A stretch of DNA of 64,000 bases, taken from the NCBI GenBank assembly GCA_964521025.1, contig CAZFPK010000010.1:28377-92376 (forward strand), read 5' to 3'. The DNA comes from DRTC01 sp964521025 (lineage in GTDB: Bacteria; Cloacimonadota; Cloacimonadia; Cloacimonadales; TCS61). Position numbers and translations under genes: made by a program. Under the pieces are notes generated by a model. It saw nothing but the letters and a program-made list of their open reading frames with translations. It was not told the origin of the DNA and did no database searches. Below, piece by piece: positions 7,246 through 16,993 of the stretch. How positions within the stretch are numbered: the first letter of the stretch is position 1; each line of letters starts with the position of its first letter.

Positions 7246-9428
7246 TAGAAAACTCTTTTTTTGGGTATAGTAAAATAAAAATCAGAACCTTTATTTTTCT
7301 CACTTTCCACCCAGATCTTTCCTCGATGTGATTTAATGATCTCTTTGGCGATTGACAATCCAAGACCGGTTCCGATTATTTTATCTTGTGAATTTCCAGC
7401 TCGATAGAATTTATGAAAAATTTTATCCAGAGACATTTCTGGTATCCCGACTCCGTTATCAGAAACTTGAATTTCTACTTCACCATTTTTATCCTTAATG
7501 AATAATTTTATAATTCCGTTTGGAGGAGTAAATTTAACTGCATTTGATAATAAATTCATGATGACTTGATAGATCTTATCAGGATCACATTTTACACTCG
7601 ATAGAATCGGTGGAAAGTTTTTTTCGATTTTTATCTTTTTTTTATCAGTGAGGGGTTTTATATTTGAAGCAGCTAAATTGATCATTTCCAAAACATTAGC
7701 GAGTTGAAATTCCATTTTTACAGAACCACTTTCAATTTTAGAGATATCTAATAAGTTTTCAATTAATCGAGTTAATCTATCGCTTTCATTATCAATGATC
7801 GTTAAAAAGTCTTCCCGGGTTTTAGGTTTCATATTTTTATCAGCAAGTATAGTTGCTGTAAATCCTTTTATGGAAGCCAGGGGAGAGCGTAGTTCATGAG
7901 AAACATGAGAAACAAAATCTGATTTCATTTTTTCAATTTCTTTCTTTTGGGTGATATCCCTTTGAAAAGAAACCACAAACATGATTTTCTTGTGTTTATC
8001 GTAAACAACGGAAAAAGAGCAATCCATGATGAGAACGGAACCATCTTTGCAGATGAATTCAGCTTCCAGACTCGCATTGTTCTTTTTTAATAAAACCTCA
8101 AATTCTTTTAAAAATAATTCATGGTATTTTGCATGAAAAATCTCGTAAATCTTTTTTCCGATGAATTCTTTTTTTTCAAAACCGGATTTCCTGATAGTCT
8201 CCGGATTTACCTGCAAAATCCTGTATTCGGAATCCATAATAATGATAAATTCCGAAGCTATTTCAAAAAGAGAACGAAACCTTTCTTCACTTATTCTTAA
8301 AGCTTCTTCCGCGATGATCCGTTCATCGATCTCTTTTTTCAGATCTATATTCTGCAGACGGTAGATTTCAGCTTCTTTCTCTTTTCTTTCGGTTTCATAA
8401 ATAGTCCTCATTTCGGAGATTTTTCTGTCACTTTCCTCTGAAAAAACTTCATCCTTTATTTTTGTAGATATCTTAAAATTCTCTAATGCTTCCCTGAAAT
8501 TTTCCTGCACTGTATTAAGTTCCGAAAGTGCTGAATAGATCTCCTGGAGAAGTTCTTTCGAGTTTATTTCTTCGGCAATATGCAGACTTTTTTCAAAATG
8601 CTGTGTTGTTTCAGGAAAGCGTTGATCATTTTGGAGCAGGATTCCGATATTTTTTAGACAGGACGCAATTCCAAACTTGTTATTGATTTCAGTTTCGAAT
8701 TTCAATGCCCTTTGAAAATTATCCAGAGCTTTTTCATTATTGCCAAGTCCGGCATAAACATCGGCAATGTTATTCAAAGTTGCAGCGATACTGCTTTTAT
8801 TCCCTGTTTTTTCAAGAGTTTTAAGAGAATCTTTGAATTTATCCAAAGCTTTTGTATAATTTTTCTGATTATAAAAAATTGCTCCGATATTATTAAGAGC
8901 ATTTGCTTCACCTTGTAGATTGTTAATGCTTTTACATATATCCAAAGAGCTGCGGAAAAATTCGAGAGCATTCTCAAAATCTATTAATTTCATATATAAA
9001 ATACCAATATTATTTAATGAAGAAGCAATGCCGTTTTGATCGTTTATATCTTTATAAATATTTAAGGATTGAAGATGGAATTCGAGAGACTTATCATAAT
9101 TACTAAGGCTTTGATAAACATTCCCGATATTATTCAAAGTGATAGCGATATTTTTCTTTGATTTAATTTCTTTAAATATTTGCAGTGATTTTTGGTGAGA
9201 TTCCAGAGATTTTTCATATTTACTTAGGTTCCAGAAAGTTATCCCGATATTATTGAATACACTGGCAATTTCTTTCTTATTATTATTATTTTGGGCAACA
9301 GCTAGTGATTTCTGGTAGAATTCCAGAGCTTTATCAAAATTGCTGAATCTTTTATATGTATCGGCAATATTATTTAACAGCTGAAGGTTTTCCATGAAAC
9401 CATCTTTTTTGTCTTTTTTCATATTCAC
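7245..9428 (-). CDS. TPR - PAS - histidine kinase
   Basis: 727 residues. About eight tetratricopeptide repeats of the 40-residue (TPR_12-like) kind fill ~10-330. A charged coiled coil (~330-385), a PAS domain (~385-495), HisKA with SHVSHELRSPLASIKGF (phospho-His) and a HATPase_c domain with NLLSNAVKF, DNGVGIP and GTGLGLSIA follow. There is no signal peptide or membrane helix, so it is a cytoplasmic sensor, with TPRs probably receiving a protein signal. It overlaps the upstream AAA/TPR gene by 4 bp and the downstream receiver by 1 bp. The likely phospho-targets are the CheY-like protein and the NtrC-like regulator in the same operon. Confidence 0.93.
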   Translation of the reverse strand: MNMKKDKKDGFMENLQLLNNIADTYKRFSNFDKALEFYQKSLAVAQNNNNKKEIASVFNNIGITFWNLSKYEKSLESHQKSLQIFKEIKSKKNIAITLNNIGNVYQSLSNYDKSLEFHLQSLNIYKDINDQNGIASSLNNIGILYMKLIDFENALEFFRSSLDICKSINNLQGEANALNNIGAIFYNQKNYTKALDKFKDSLKTLEKTGNKSSIAATLNNIADVYAGLGNNEKALDNFQRALKFETEINNKFGIASCLKNIGILLQNDQRFPETTQHFEKSLHIAEEINSKELLQEIYSALSELNTVQENFREALENFKISTKIKDEVFSEESDRKISEMRTIYETERKEKEAEIYRLQNIDLKKEIDERIIAEEALRISEERFRSLFEIASEFIIIMDSEYRILQVNPETIRKSGFEKKEFIGKKIYEIFHAKYHELFLKEFEVLLKKNNASLEAEFICKDGSVLIMDCSFSVVYDKHKKIMFVVSFQRDITQKKEIEKMKSDFVSHVSHELRSPLASIKGFTATILADKNMKPKTREDFLTIIDNESDRLTRLIENLLDISKIESGSVKMEFQLANVLEMINLAASNIKPLTDKKKIKIEKNFPPILSSVKCDPDKIYQVIMNLLSNAVKFTPPNGIIKLFIKDKNGEVEIQVSDNGVGIPEMSLDKIFHKFYRAGNSQDKIIGTGLGLSIAKEIIKSHRGKIWVESEKNKGSDFYFTIPKKRVF

Positions 9429-12067
9429 TTTCCGGAATCCTCTATCTTTTTTAGTTCCGAAGTAGCAATATCGATACCAGCCTTGAATGAAGATTCTCTG
9501 AATAAATTTAAAGATTTCTTAAAATATTGTCTCGCTTTTTCCTGATTTCCCTTCTCGAATTCTACAGTTGCCCAATTAAAAAATGCTTTTCCTTCTCCTT
9601 CTTTATCTCCGATTTCCGCTAACAATTGATGCTGCTTTTGATAATATTTTATTGCGGACTCATATCTTTTATGATATTTTTCAATATTTCCCAGATTTCC
9701 GAAAGCATGCGAGATTCCCTCTTTATCAGCGATCTTTTCTTGAATTTTCAGATTTTCCAGGTAAACAGTTTTTGCTTCGGCAATTTTTCCTTGTTTGAAA
9801 AGAATATCACCATACAAATCATTCGCAAAAGTCAAACCGTGTAAATCCGAAATCTGTTTGCAGAGAATCTTACTTTGAACAAGGTATTCAATCGCTGCGT
9901 CATAATTTTCGAGACGAAAATAAGATTCCCCGATATTATATAAAATCAATCCTTCCTGTAGTTTATTACCGATATCCCTGGCAATTTCCAGACCTTGACG
10001 ATAATACTTCAACGCAGTCTCGACCTGACCTTCGATAGCGTAAATTGTTGCCATGTTTGAGATTATTTTGCTGTTAGCGCTTCTATTACCGATTTCTGCG
10101 GCAATCTTAAAAGCTCTTTCATAATATTCCATTGCTTTTTTTCTGTTTCCCAACCTGGAATAAACCACTCCCAAATGATGCAGTGCTCTTTGGTTCAATA
10201 ATTTATCCTTACCTGTTTTGACAAATTCATAATATTCGTGAAAAGATGATAAAGCTTCTTTATAATCGGCTTTACCGAGATAATGCAGACCGATAATATT
10301 GGTTAATAAACTTTCAAATTTTGTATCCTTTTTATCCTTGAAATAATTTTTTAGAGATTTTACTTTCTTCTCAAATTCTCTGGTTTTATTTGAAAATCTC
10401 AGAGCATTTACATAAAGGATTTCAAAATAATTTTTATAATAATCAGTATGTAGAAGCATTTTATTTTCGCGATAATAATTTATCAGTTCGTGGTAATTTT
10501 CAATGGAATTAAACACTCTTGCCCATAAAAAATAATATTTATCTTCAAGTTTTTTGGTCGAGAGATTTTTTGGATCCAGAGCTTTTAATATTTGCCTTGC
10601 TTTTTCTGCCTTAAAAAGAAACAGTAATAATTCGATTTTATTTAGAATTGCTTCATCTGCGCTGCTTTTTCTTTTGTATTTTAAATCGCTTTTCCGACAG
10701 ATATCGATCAACTGTTCATAATAGTTTATCGCTACTTCGTTATGATAAAGCTCTTTTGCTCGATTTCCGGCTTTTTCATAATATAAAATTGCTTTATCAT
10801 TTATTTCTGCTTTTTGATAATTATAAGCAAGATCAGCAAAATATTCATTTAAATTCCGGTGATAAATATCCTCGATCGATTCAGCAGCTAATTTATGAAG
10901 GCTTACCAGCTCATCCTTCACGATCATTTGATAAACGCTATCTCTGACAATATTGTTCTTAAATTCATTTTCAATTGAAGTCAACGAATACCATAGATTT
11001 TCCTCCTTCCCTTTATCGATTAACTGTTCGACATTTTTATCAGACATCATGGAACTTAAAACGCGCACCGTGAATTTATTACCTAATACAGATGCTTTTT
11101 TTGTTGCTTCTTTCAAATCAGGAGTAAATTTATTGATTTGTGAGGATATCAAAAGATTGAGATCGTCAGGGATTTCGGATATCTTTATCAGAAGATCGCA
11201 ATTTCTATTCAGGAGATTATCTTTCTGCAGGAAATGAACAACCTGTTTGATCAGAAAAGGATTACCTTTGCTTTTCTTCCAGATCAGATCGAGAGTTTTT
11301 GGAGGAATTGTGAGCTCTTTTTGCTTTTCGAAAAATAACAGTCTTTTTGTTAATTCTGCAGTTTCTTCAACATTCAAAGGCTGAAGACATATTTTATGAA
11401 ATGGAATATCAAAATTTTCAAAAGGAGATTTTTTTCCCGGACAAACCATGGATATGATAACCATCGGGTATTCTTCAATATTTCTCACTAATGTTTTTAT
11501 AAAATTTAAAGTGTCATCATCAATATATTCAGCATTTTCCAGGATGATAACAAGCGGTTTTTGACAGGCTAAAATCTTGAAGAAATTTTTTAAGGTAAAT
11601 AAAATATTTTCATAGATTGTGTGAGCATCAAGGTGTTTGAAAGTCTGATCCTGTAAATCCAGGTCGATCAGGGAAGCGAGTAAGCATTCTGTTCGAATCA
11701 GTTCGTCTTTTAGGTTCGGAGCAGCTGGTTTTTTTACTAATTCATTTATCTTCTTTTGAAATTCCAGTTTATTTTTTTCTTTTGAAAATATATCGGATTG
11801 ATTGAAATAATCAACTAATAGACTTTTAAGGGGATTAAAACTTTTTTTCAAATGTTGATCACAAATCAGATAGAACCAATGATGATTTTCATACGACTTG
11901 TTTTTCTTGATCTCCCTGATAATCGTGCTTTTGCCAATACCGGATTCACCTTCGATACAAATAATTCCGCAGAATTTTCTTTTTTGTGAGGAACAGAGTG
12001 GTTCTAAAAATTGAGAAAGTTTTTTCAGTTCATTTTTCCGACCGATAATTTTAGTTTCTTTTTTCAT
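9425..12067 (-). CDS. AAA ATPase - TPR regulatory protein
   Basis: 880 residues. The N-terminal AAA_16/STAND-like NTPase has a P-loop (GESGIGKSTI, ~40-48) and a Walker-B-like hydrophobic/acidic strand (LVIILENAEYIDDD, ~170). A winged-helix-like middle (~290-400) and a long TPR array (~410-870; e.g. GLILYNIGESYFRLENYDAA) follow. This layout is known from MalT/PknK-type signal transducers, but no DNA-binding, kinase or cyclase domain is visible. It is the first gene of a four-gene overlapping operon ending in an NtrC regulator, so it may sense a ligand or partner and hand on to the TPR kinase. No membrane segment is seen. Confidence 0.85.
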   Translation of the reverse strand: MKKETKIIGRKNELKKLSQFLEPLCSSQKRKFCGIICIEGESGIGKSTIIREIKKNKSYENHHWFYLICDQHLKKSFNPLKSLLVDYFNQSDIFSKEKNKLEFQKKINELVKKPAAPNLKDELIRTECLLASLIDLDLQDQTFKHLDAHTIYENILFTLKNFFKILACQKPLVIILENAEYIDDDTLNFIKTLVRNIEEYPMVIISMVCPGKKSPFENFDIPFHKICLQPLNVEETAELTKRLLFFEKQKELTIPPKTLDLIWKKSKGNPFLIKQVVHFLQKDNLLNRNCDLLIKISEIPDDLNLLISSQINKFTPDLKEATKKASVLGNKFTVRVLSSMMSDKNVEQLIDKGKEENLWYSLTSIENEFKNNIVRDSVYQMIVKDELVSLHKLAAESIEDIYHRNLNEYFADLAYNYQKAEINDKAILYYEKAGNRAKELYHNEVAINYYEQLIDICRKSDLKYKRKSSADEAILNKIELLLFLFKAEKARQILKALDPKNLSTKKLEDKYYFLWARVFNSIENYHELINYYRENKMLLHTDYYKNYFEILYVNALRFSNKTREFEKKVKSLKNYFKDKKDTKFESLLTNIIGLHYLGKADYKEALSSFHEYYEFVKTGKDKLLNQRALHHLGVVYSRLGNRKKAMEYYERAFKIAAEIGNRSANSKIISNMATIYAIEGQVETALKYYRQGLEIARDIGNKLQEGLILYNIGESYFRLENYDAAIEYLVQSKILCKQISDLHGLTFANDLYGDILFKQGKIAEAKTVYLENLKIQEKIADKEGISHAFGNLGNIEKYHKRYESAIKYYQKQHQLLAEIGDKEGEGKAFFNWATVEFEKGNQEKARQYFKKSLNLFRESSFKAGIDIATSELKKIEDSGK

Positions 12068-12155
12068 ATTTTTTCTTTTTTAAATTCTCTTCATGATTTC
12101 TTAAAAAATAAAAATTGATGATGAACTCGTAAAAAAATTAAAAATTTACGAGAAC

Positions 12156-12254
12156 TGTCATCTTGAGTGTTGTCGAAAGATCCTTCTAACCAAAAAACTT
12201 TGAGATTCCTCGAAGAAGTTTATCCGGAGCGATGTCGAAGGACTTAGAATGACA
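12156..12254. repeat. Palindromic intergenic repeat (GTCAT...ATGAC family), copy 1
   Basis: Starts TGTCATCTTGAGTGTTGTCG and ends with its imperfect complement (CGAAGGACTTAGAATGACA), giving a long imperfect hairpin. A second, shorter member lies at 21852-21911. The type resembles REP/MITE-like extragenic elements. It lies just upstream of the AAA/TPR gene (reading left). Confidence 0.7.
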
Positions 12255-12457
12255 AAACCGGCTTTTTTATGAAATCATCTTTTCTAATGAATTATTTATT
12301 TTATAAGTATGAAAGTGTCAAATTATTTTTACAATTTATTGTTCAAGAGTTATTCTTCATCAAACGATTTGATCCTATCGATCGGATAGGGATTATTGGT
12401 ATCAGGCAAGCTCGAGCAATACAGCTCCAGTTAACCGGTCAGGGACTTTTAACAGAA

Positions 12458-14854
12458 CTACTTTTTCCTGGTGGTTGTCTCCGGAATACCATTAATCCCG
12501 ATTAGATAATAATATTTTTTGGTTTCGCTGATTTCTCCAATCCAGTTTGTAGAGCGAATTCCCGACTGCTCCAAATCCCAATCTTCAAAAGCATCATGCG
12601 GATCATCGGAGGAATAAACACTGTAAGAAATTGCATTTTCTGCTTCATCCCAACTAATTGAAACAGAATCGGGATCTAATGAAATCACAATATTTTCCGG
12701 CACAGAAGGTGTTCCGGTCTGGTGAAAATAGAATGCTCCCATATCGGCAACTGTTCCGTCAGGATCATTATCACCGGTTCCCGAATCGATACAGGGAGAA
12801 TCCCAGTTCAGGAAAAATAAATAATTTGTTTCATCGGTAAATGACGGGTCTTCGTCGATATTACCGGTCCCCGGGTAACCTCCTTCGATATCGTTGTATT
12901 CGACTGCTAAAGATGAACTCGCCGACTGCACCGGATACGAGGTATCCCAGATAATATTGTTATAAAGATACGCATCGGAAGAAGTTACATCAAATCCGTA
13001 ATCATACGAATAGACTGTATTATTATAGAATGTTAATGAATCGAGATCATATCCGGAAAAGGCAATGGAATTGGAAACAAAATCCTCGAGATAAAAAAGA
13101 TTATATCCGATTTCAATTTGGTTGGTCATTTGGTTCAAGATTAATGCCGAATCGCAATCCGCAAATTCGTTTTCATAAATAAGGCAGGATATATCTCCCA
13201 TAAAATACAATCCAATAAAGGAATTTCTGATGGTCTCGGTACTATTTCGAATTCTGGAATTGGTCAAGGACGGCGTTGCTATCGAGCCGCTGCTATTAAA
13301 AAATTCTCCGCTTTTATGATAATCATTAAAGTCACAATTATCGATATTAATAGAAACGAAACCATTAACATCGATACCGATAGTTTCGGTTCTCATGGTT
13401 TCCGTGCTGTTCCGTATCCGGCAATTGGTTAAGGTTGGTGTGGATTCCGTTGTACCTGATGAATTGTAGATATCGATTCCGATTTGGTAACCGATAATGC
13501 TATCAGCATCGATTTCCATATTGATAATATCTTCAAGATAAATTGCAGTTAAAAGTTCGACCTCTCGATCACGAGTAATTTCGGTGCTGTTCCTGATCCG
13601 ACAGTTTGTCAGAGTTGGAGTTTCTGCTGTAGAACTCCCGGTTCCGATGTAATTTACTCCAAAAGGATAATCTTCAATATCACAGCTATCGATCTCAGCG
13701 GCAACAAAGCCGGATATATCGATTCCGATCTCTCCGGTTCTCGTTGTCTCCGTGCTATTGCGGATCCTGCAATTAGTTAAGGTTGGAGTCGAAAGAGTCG
13801 GTTCTGAATTTGAAATTTGAACTCCGATCGGATAACCCTCGATCGTACAATCCTCGATAACAGTATTAGTTGTATCGATGATGGAAATTCCGACGAATGC
13901 AGTATCCCGAACTGCGAAAGTATCATAAATAATGGAAACATTATGCAGGGAAGCATAAAGACCATCGAGATTAACTCCTTTGGAAGCATTATGAATATTA
14001 ACATAATTTATGTGTATTTCGCGCTGATATGGAATATCTTCTTCCATACTTATCCCTTTCCAGTTCGGAGTATTTTCGTTGGGAGTAATCGATATCGGAT
14101 TCTGAGGGTTTCCAAAAGCATTTAGTATCCCATATACATAAAAATAGTAATTACCTGAAAAAAAGATAGTTACTCCATTTTCAATGCCCAAACTTTCACC
14201 TGCCTGAACGAAAATATCACCATCGACAACATAAGGTCCATCCGCAGTATTCCAGACTCCGCTAACCGCACCGGAAACATGTGTATAGTTTTTCACCACC
14301 AGATACGGAGGATTAGGTTCGTCCCAGCCATCGAAAGTTATCCAGTTGAAAATATTATCATTCCGGCAGGCAATTCCCATGGAGAACCAATTCTGAACCA
14401 GACAACCGGCAAGATCGGAATTGGCATTTCCTCCCAGGATATGCATAATGGAACCGGGAGAATAACCCGGATTTTCATTCAGGAATAAATAACACAGAGC
14501 GGGATTATATGCTTCATTATTTATATCTGTATAAATAACACCGGCAGGTGCTGAGATCGGATTATTGGTCATCGGAGTTATCGACCAATCAGGCTGGTTC
14601 GTGCTATTGACATAACCGTGGAATTCGATCTGATCGATGATCGTTCCGTCAGGGATAGAGGAAATATCGAACATCATCCAGCCGTCTTCATTATTATAAC
14701 CCCGGACTATACTCTGTTCGGTTTTGGTAATTCCGTTTGTTGTTCCCGTCCAATACTGGGTATCTTGAGGATAAACAAAAAATTGTGTTTCAGCATAAAC
14801 ACAGGAAACTGCTAAAAGAAAAATTATTAGAAGAAAAAGTTTATTTCTTTCCAT
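12458..14854 (-). CDS. Secreted right-handed beta-helix repeat protein
   Basis: 798 residues with a signal peptide (MERNKLFLLIIFLLAVSCVYA). The N-terminal ~200 residues look like a DNRLRE-type domain (GWMMFDISSIPDGT). The middle (~205-690) is a parallel beta-helix with Cys/Asn-rich rungs. Four near-identical ~60-70-residue repeats contain TPTLTNCRIRNSTET, or Ser-variant forms, between ~345 and ~545. The C-terminal ~70 residues form a fibronectin-III-like module (SWDEAENAISYSVYSSDD) that also ends the CotH proteins at 51416 and 54132. Unlike other secreted proteins here it lacks the FlgD/sorting tail. It is probably surface-exposed or released; ligand unknown. Confidence 0.85.
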   Translation of the reverse strand: MERNKLFLLIIFLLAVSCVYAETQFFVYPQDTQYWTGTTNGITKTEQSIVRGYNNEDGWMMFDISSIPDGTIIDQIEFHGYVNSTNQPDWSITPMTNNPISAPAGVIYTDINNEAYNPALCYLFLNENPGYSPGSIMHILGGNANSDLAGCLVQNWFSMGIACRNDNIFNWITFDGWDEPNPPYLVVKNYTHVSGAVSGVWNTADGPYVVDGDIFVQAGESLGIENGVTIFFSGNYYFYVYGILNAFGNPQNPISITPNENTPNWKGISMEEDIPYQREIHINYVNIHNASKGVNLDGLYASLHNVSIIYDTFAVRDTAFVGISIIDTTNTVIEDCTIEGYPIGVQISNSEPTLSTPTLTNCRIRNSTETTRTGEIGIDISGFVAAEIDSCDIEDYPFGVNYIGTGSSTAETPTLTNCRIRNSTEITRDREVELLTAIYLEDIINMEIDADSIIGYQIGIDIYNSSGTTESTPTLTNCRIRNSTETMRTETIGIDVNGFVSINIDNCDFNDYHKSGEFFNSSGSIATPSLTNSRIRNSTETIRNSFIGLYFMGDISCLIYENEFADCDSALILNQMTNQIEIGYNLFYLEDFVSNSIAFSGYDLDSLTFYNNTVYSYDYGFDVTSSDAYLYNNIIWDTSYPVQSASSSLAVEYNDIEGGYPGTGNIDEDPSFTDETNYLFFLNWDSPCIDSGTGDNDPDGTVADMGAFYFHQTGTPSVPENIVISLDPDSVSISWDEAENAISYSVYSSDDPHDAFEDWDLEQSGIRSTNWIGEISETKKYYYLIGINGIPETTTRKK

Positions 14855-15270
14855 AATTCAATCCTCCAAAAAAATTATAACGCAATTCTTTTGCCAACTG
14901 GAAAAAGTTTTTTGGATATGAAGTCAAATAATATTTTCCACTTCACTTTGTCGGTAAATTCCGCAAGATAAAGAATCATCATTACGGCACTGATCTTCAT
15001 AGCTTTTTTTACTTGACAGGTTAATAATTATTTTGAGAAAAAGTAGAAGAGAAATATAGAGGGATTTTGGAAGGATATTGATGTTATTAAATATGGATAC
15101 AGAGTTATGTGTAAGATGAAAAAGGTATAAATGGAACAAAAGGTAAAAAAACTTTTGTTTCAATTTAATATCTAAATGGTGGTTAAGATTAACTCGATAT
15201 AGGTCGAGCGTTCAAAGCGTTTATGCTCTTAACTAATCCATTTAATAAAAATAGAAAAGGAGGTAATAAA
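14855..15270. other. Divergent intergenic region
   Basis: About 415 bp between the divergent beta-helix and flavodoxin genes. No convincing gene was seen; a 79-codon minus-strand frame has no ribosome site or family features. Promoters for both flanking genes must lie here. The flavodoxin has a strong AAAGGAGGT site at 15256-15264. Confidence 0.4.
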
Positions 15271-15780
15271 ATGGCAAAAGTATTTATCGTTTACGATTCA
15301 GAGACAGGGAACACAGAAAAAATGGCAAAGACAGTTGAGCAAGGAGCAAAAGAAAGCAACGTAGATGTAGTCTTAGAGAAAGTAGATGACGCTGCGATGA
15401 GTGACTTAGAGTGGGCTTATGGCATAATCATCGGTTCACCGAATTATTTTGGTAATATGTCTGCCAAAATGAAGAAATTTATCGATGAAACAGTCGGGCT
15501 TTATATGGAAGGAAAGCTAAAGAGAAAAGTTGGTGCAGCTTTCGTTTCAGCAGCTGGAACCGGCACCGGTGCTGAAACAACTGCACTAACCCTCATAACT
15601 GCTATGATGGGTCACGAAATGATAATTGTCAGCGCTCCAGGGAGAGAACAAGGATGGCCAGGCACATTTGGGGTCATAGCTGATGGACTTGGATTTGAAG
15701 GCTCACCTGACGAAAAGATGTTGAATAATTGTAAAAATTTGGGCAAGCGAGTGACGGAGATAGCAGACAAACTAATCTGA
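15271..15780 (+). CDS. Flavodoxin / WrbA-like flavoprotein
   Basis: 169 residues from ATG 15271; the AAAGGAGGT site 6 nt upstream decides the start over an upstream ATG. The N-terminus carries the FMN-phosphate loop (YDSETGNTEKMAK), then GSPNYFGNMSAKMKKF, the WrbA/flavodoxin-like signature around the isoalloxazine. The middle AAGTGTGAETTALTLI and GREQGWPGT segments also fit the NAD(P)H:quinone oxidoreductase-like side of the family. Cytoplasmic electron carrier or quinone reductase; the physiological partner is unknown. Monocistronic, with a strong terminator 100 bp downstream. Slightly less AT-rich than its surroundings, which could hint at transfer. Confidence 0.88.
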   Translation: MAKVFIVYDSETGNTEKMAKTVEQGAKESNVDVVLEKVDDAAMSDLEWAYGIIIGSPNYFGNMSAKMKKFIDETVGLYMEGKLKRKVGAAFVSAAGTGTGAETTALTLITAMMGHEMIIVSAPGREQGWPGTFGVIADGLGFEGSPDEKMLNNCKNLGKRVTEIADKLI

Positions 15781-15880
15781 TTCTATTCAATTAACGTACG
15801 CACCATTTTGTCGAACACTACTTGATAGTACTCATAAGAGTACAGTCCTTTCAGGCGGGAAATATTTTCTAATAAAACAA

Positions 15881-15917
15881 AAAAGGCGACAACTTTAATT
15901 GTCGCCTTTTTCTTTTT
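15881..15917 (+). terminator. Intrinsic terminator after the flavodoxin gene
   Basis: A 12-bp stem (AAAAGGCGACAA / TTGTCGCCTTTT) with a 6-nt loop and a TCTTTTT tail. It is symmetrical enough to stop transcription in both directions. Confidence 0.9.
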
Positions 15918-15954
15918 AGTTCTCGTTCAGGAGCATGGGAACGAGACATAAACT

Positions 15955-16130
15955 ATTCGACTCGTCCATTCTCCGAAGTATTCTACGAAGGATGAATAAG
16001 TGTAGCGACGAGTCGAAACAGAAATCTTCATCGCTTGTTTCGAGTAGTCGTTTTGTGCCAAGACGATGTCCTTCGTCAAACGAGTTTGACGCTGTCCTTA
16101 CGACTCGAATTACTTCGTCAGGATTTATCC
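15955..16130. repeat. Degenerate ~150-bp intergenic repeat, copy A
   Basis: Contains ACGAGTCGAAAC, GTTTCGAGTAGTCG and CGTCAAACGAGTTTGACGC, which recur in the same order at 20005-20150 and, inverted, at 57280-57415. Just before it (15923-15948) is a CGTTC...GGGAACGAG hairpin that recurs at about 21797-21820. It sits next to the 3' end of a tail-protein gene, as does copy B. Confidence 0.6.
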
Positions 16131-16139
16131 TTCGTAGCT

Positions 16140-16957
16140 TTAGCGTTGTAGGATCATCTTTCCGGAGAAAGTGTTATCTCCAACTTTAACAACATACAGA
16201 TAGATTCCGAAAGTCATGTTTTCAGCATTCCAGGATGTGGTAAATTCTTCTTCATCACAGTAACCATTATAAAGTGTTTGAACTTTCTGTCCTTTTGAAT
16301 TGTAGATCGTTACTTCAATATTTGCCGGTTCAGGCATATTGAATTTGATTTCAGTTGATGGATAGAATGGATTTGGATAGTTGTGAATACTTCCTTCAAT
16401 AACCGGAACATCAGGATTTTCTCCATTATTATCAGGAATAGTGAGGGAAATCGGTCCAAAGTTATTTGTCACACCGGATTCATCCTTGTTTTCTATCCAG
16501 TACCAGTAAGTTTGATTTACATTTACTTCGCTTTCATCTACGAATGTGTATTCAGTTGGTTCAAAGGATGTTCCTCCTCCGGGAATAAGAGAGGAATTTA
16601 TCTGGAATGATTCATCGAAGTTTTCATTGTCCGAACGATAGACATTCCAGCCGATGTTATTTGATTCTGTTTGTGTGGTCCAATTGAGCGTTGGTATTCC
16701 GTCATGATAGAAAGCAGTGAAGGACGAGAGTTCGACTGGTGTAACTTGGTCATTATTGATAACAAATGCTAAGTCTAAAGATTCCTGTGTTACGGGATCT
16801 ATTAATTCATACCATTGATTATACATATACACAGCGTCATCATTCCAATGATTTTGAGAAGTTTTCCAACCTATTGTTTCCAAGGCTCCAATTGTAATTT
16901 GTAACCAATAAATATTCCCTTCATATTGATAAAACGGATCAGAAATGATGCTCTGAC
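16140..16957 (-). pseudogene. 5'-truncated secreted FlgD-tail protein
   Basis: The frame is open from about 16957 down to the stop at 16140 but has no signal peptide. It begins abruptly inside the domain that the paralogue at 21924-23201 has after residue ~165 (SIISDPFYQYEGNIYWL versus ISNPFYQEEGTIYWL). The first ~160 residues are missing, replaced by repeats (palindrome at 16994). A TTG at 16881-16883 could serve as a start but has no support. The C-terminus is intact: a VELSSFTAFYHDG module, then a sorting-like tail (NYPNPFYPST, GQKVQTL, GIYLYVVKVG, KMILQR). A 290-bp block (16447-16736) is identical to 20443-20732. Confidence 0.75.
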
Positions 16958-16993
16958 GGACGCTCCTGCGTCAAATACGACAAGTGAAAGGAG

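Noticed and set aside
5502..12268. Sigma-54 (-24/-12) promoters near the NtrC-type genes
   Set aside because: No GG-N10-GC element with good context was found by eye around either NtrC gene; a matrix scan would be needed.
12269..12505. 78-codon plus-strand frame between the AAA/TPR gene and the beta-helix gene
   Set aside because: No ribosome site, overlaps the 3' end of the beta-helix gene, composition unlike neighbours.
14924..15163. 79-codon minus-strand frame
   Set aside because: Leu/Phe-rich low-complexity translation of AT-rich DNA, no ribosome site.
15935..16189. 84-codon plus-strand frame
   Set aside because: Covers repeat copy A and the end of the tail pseudogene on the other strand; Arg/Ser-rich without family features.
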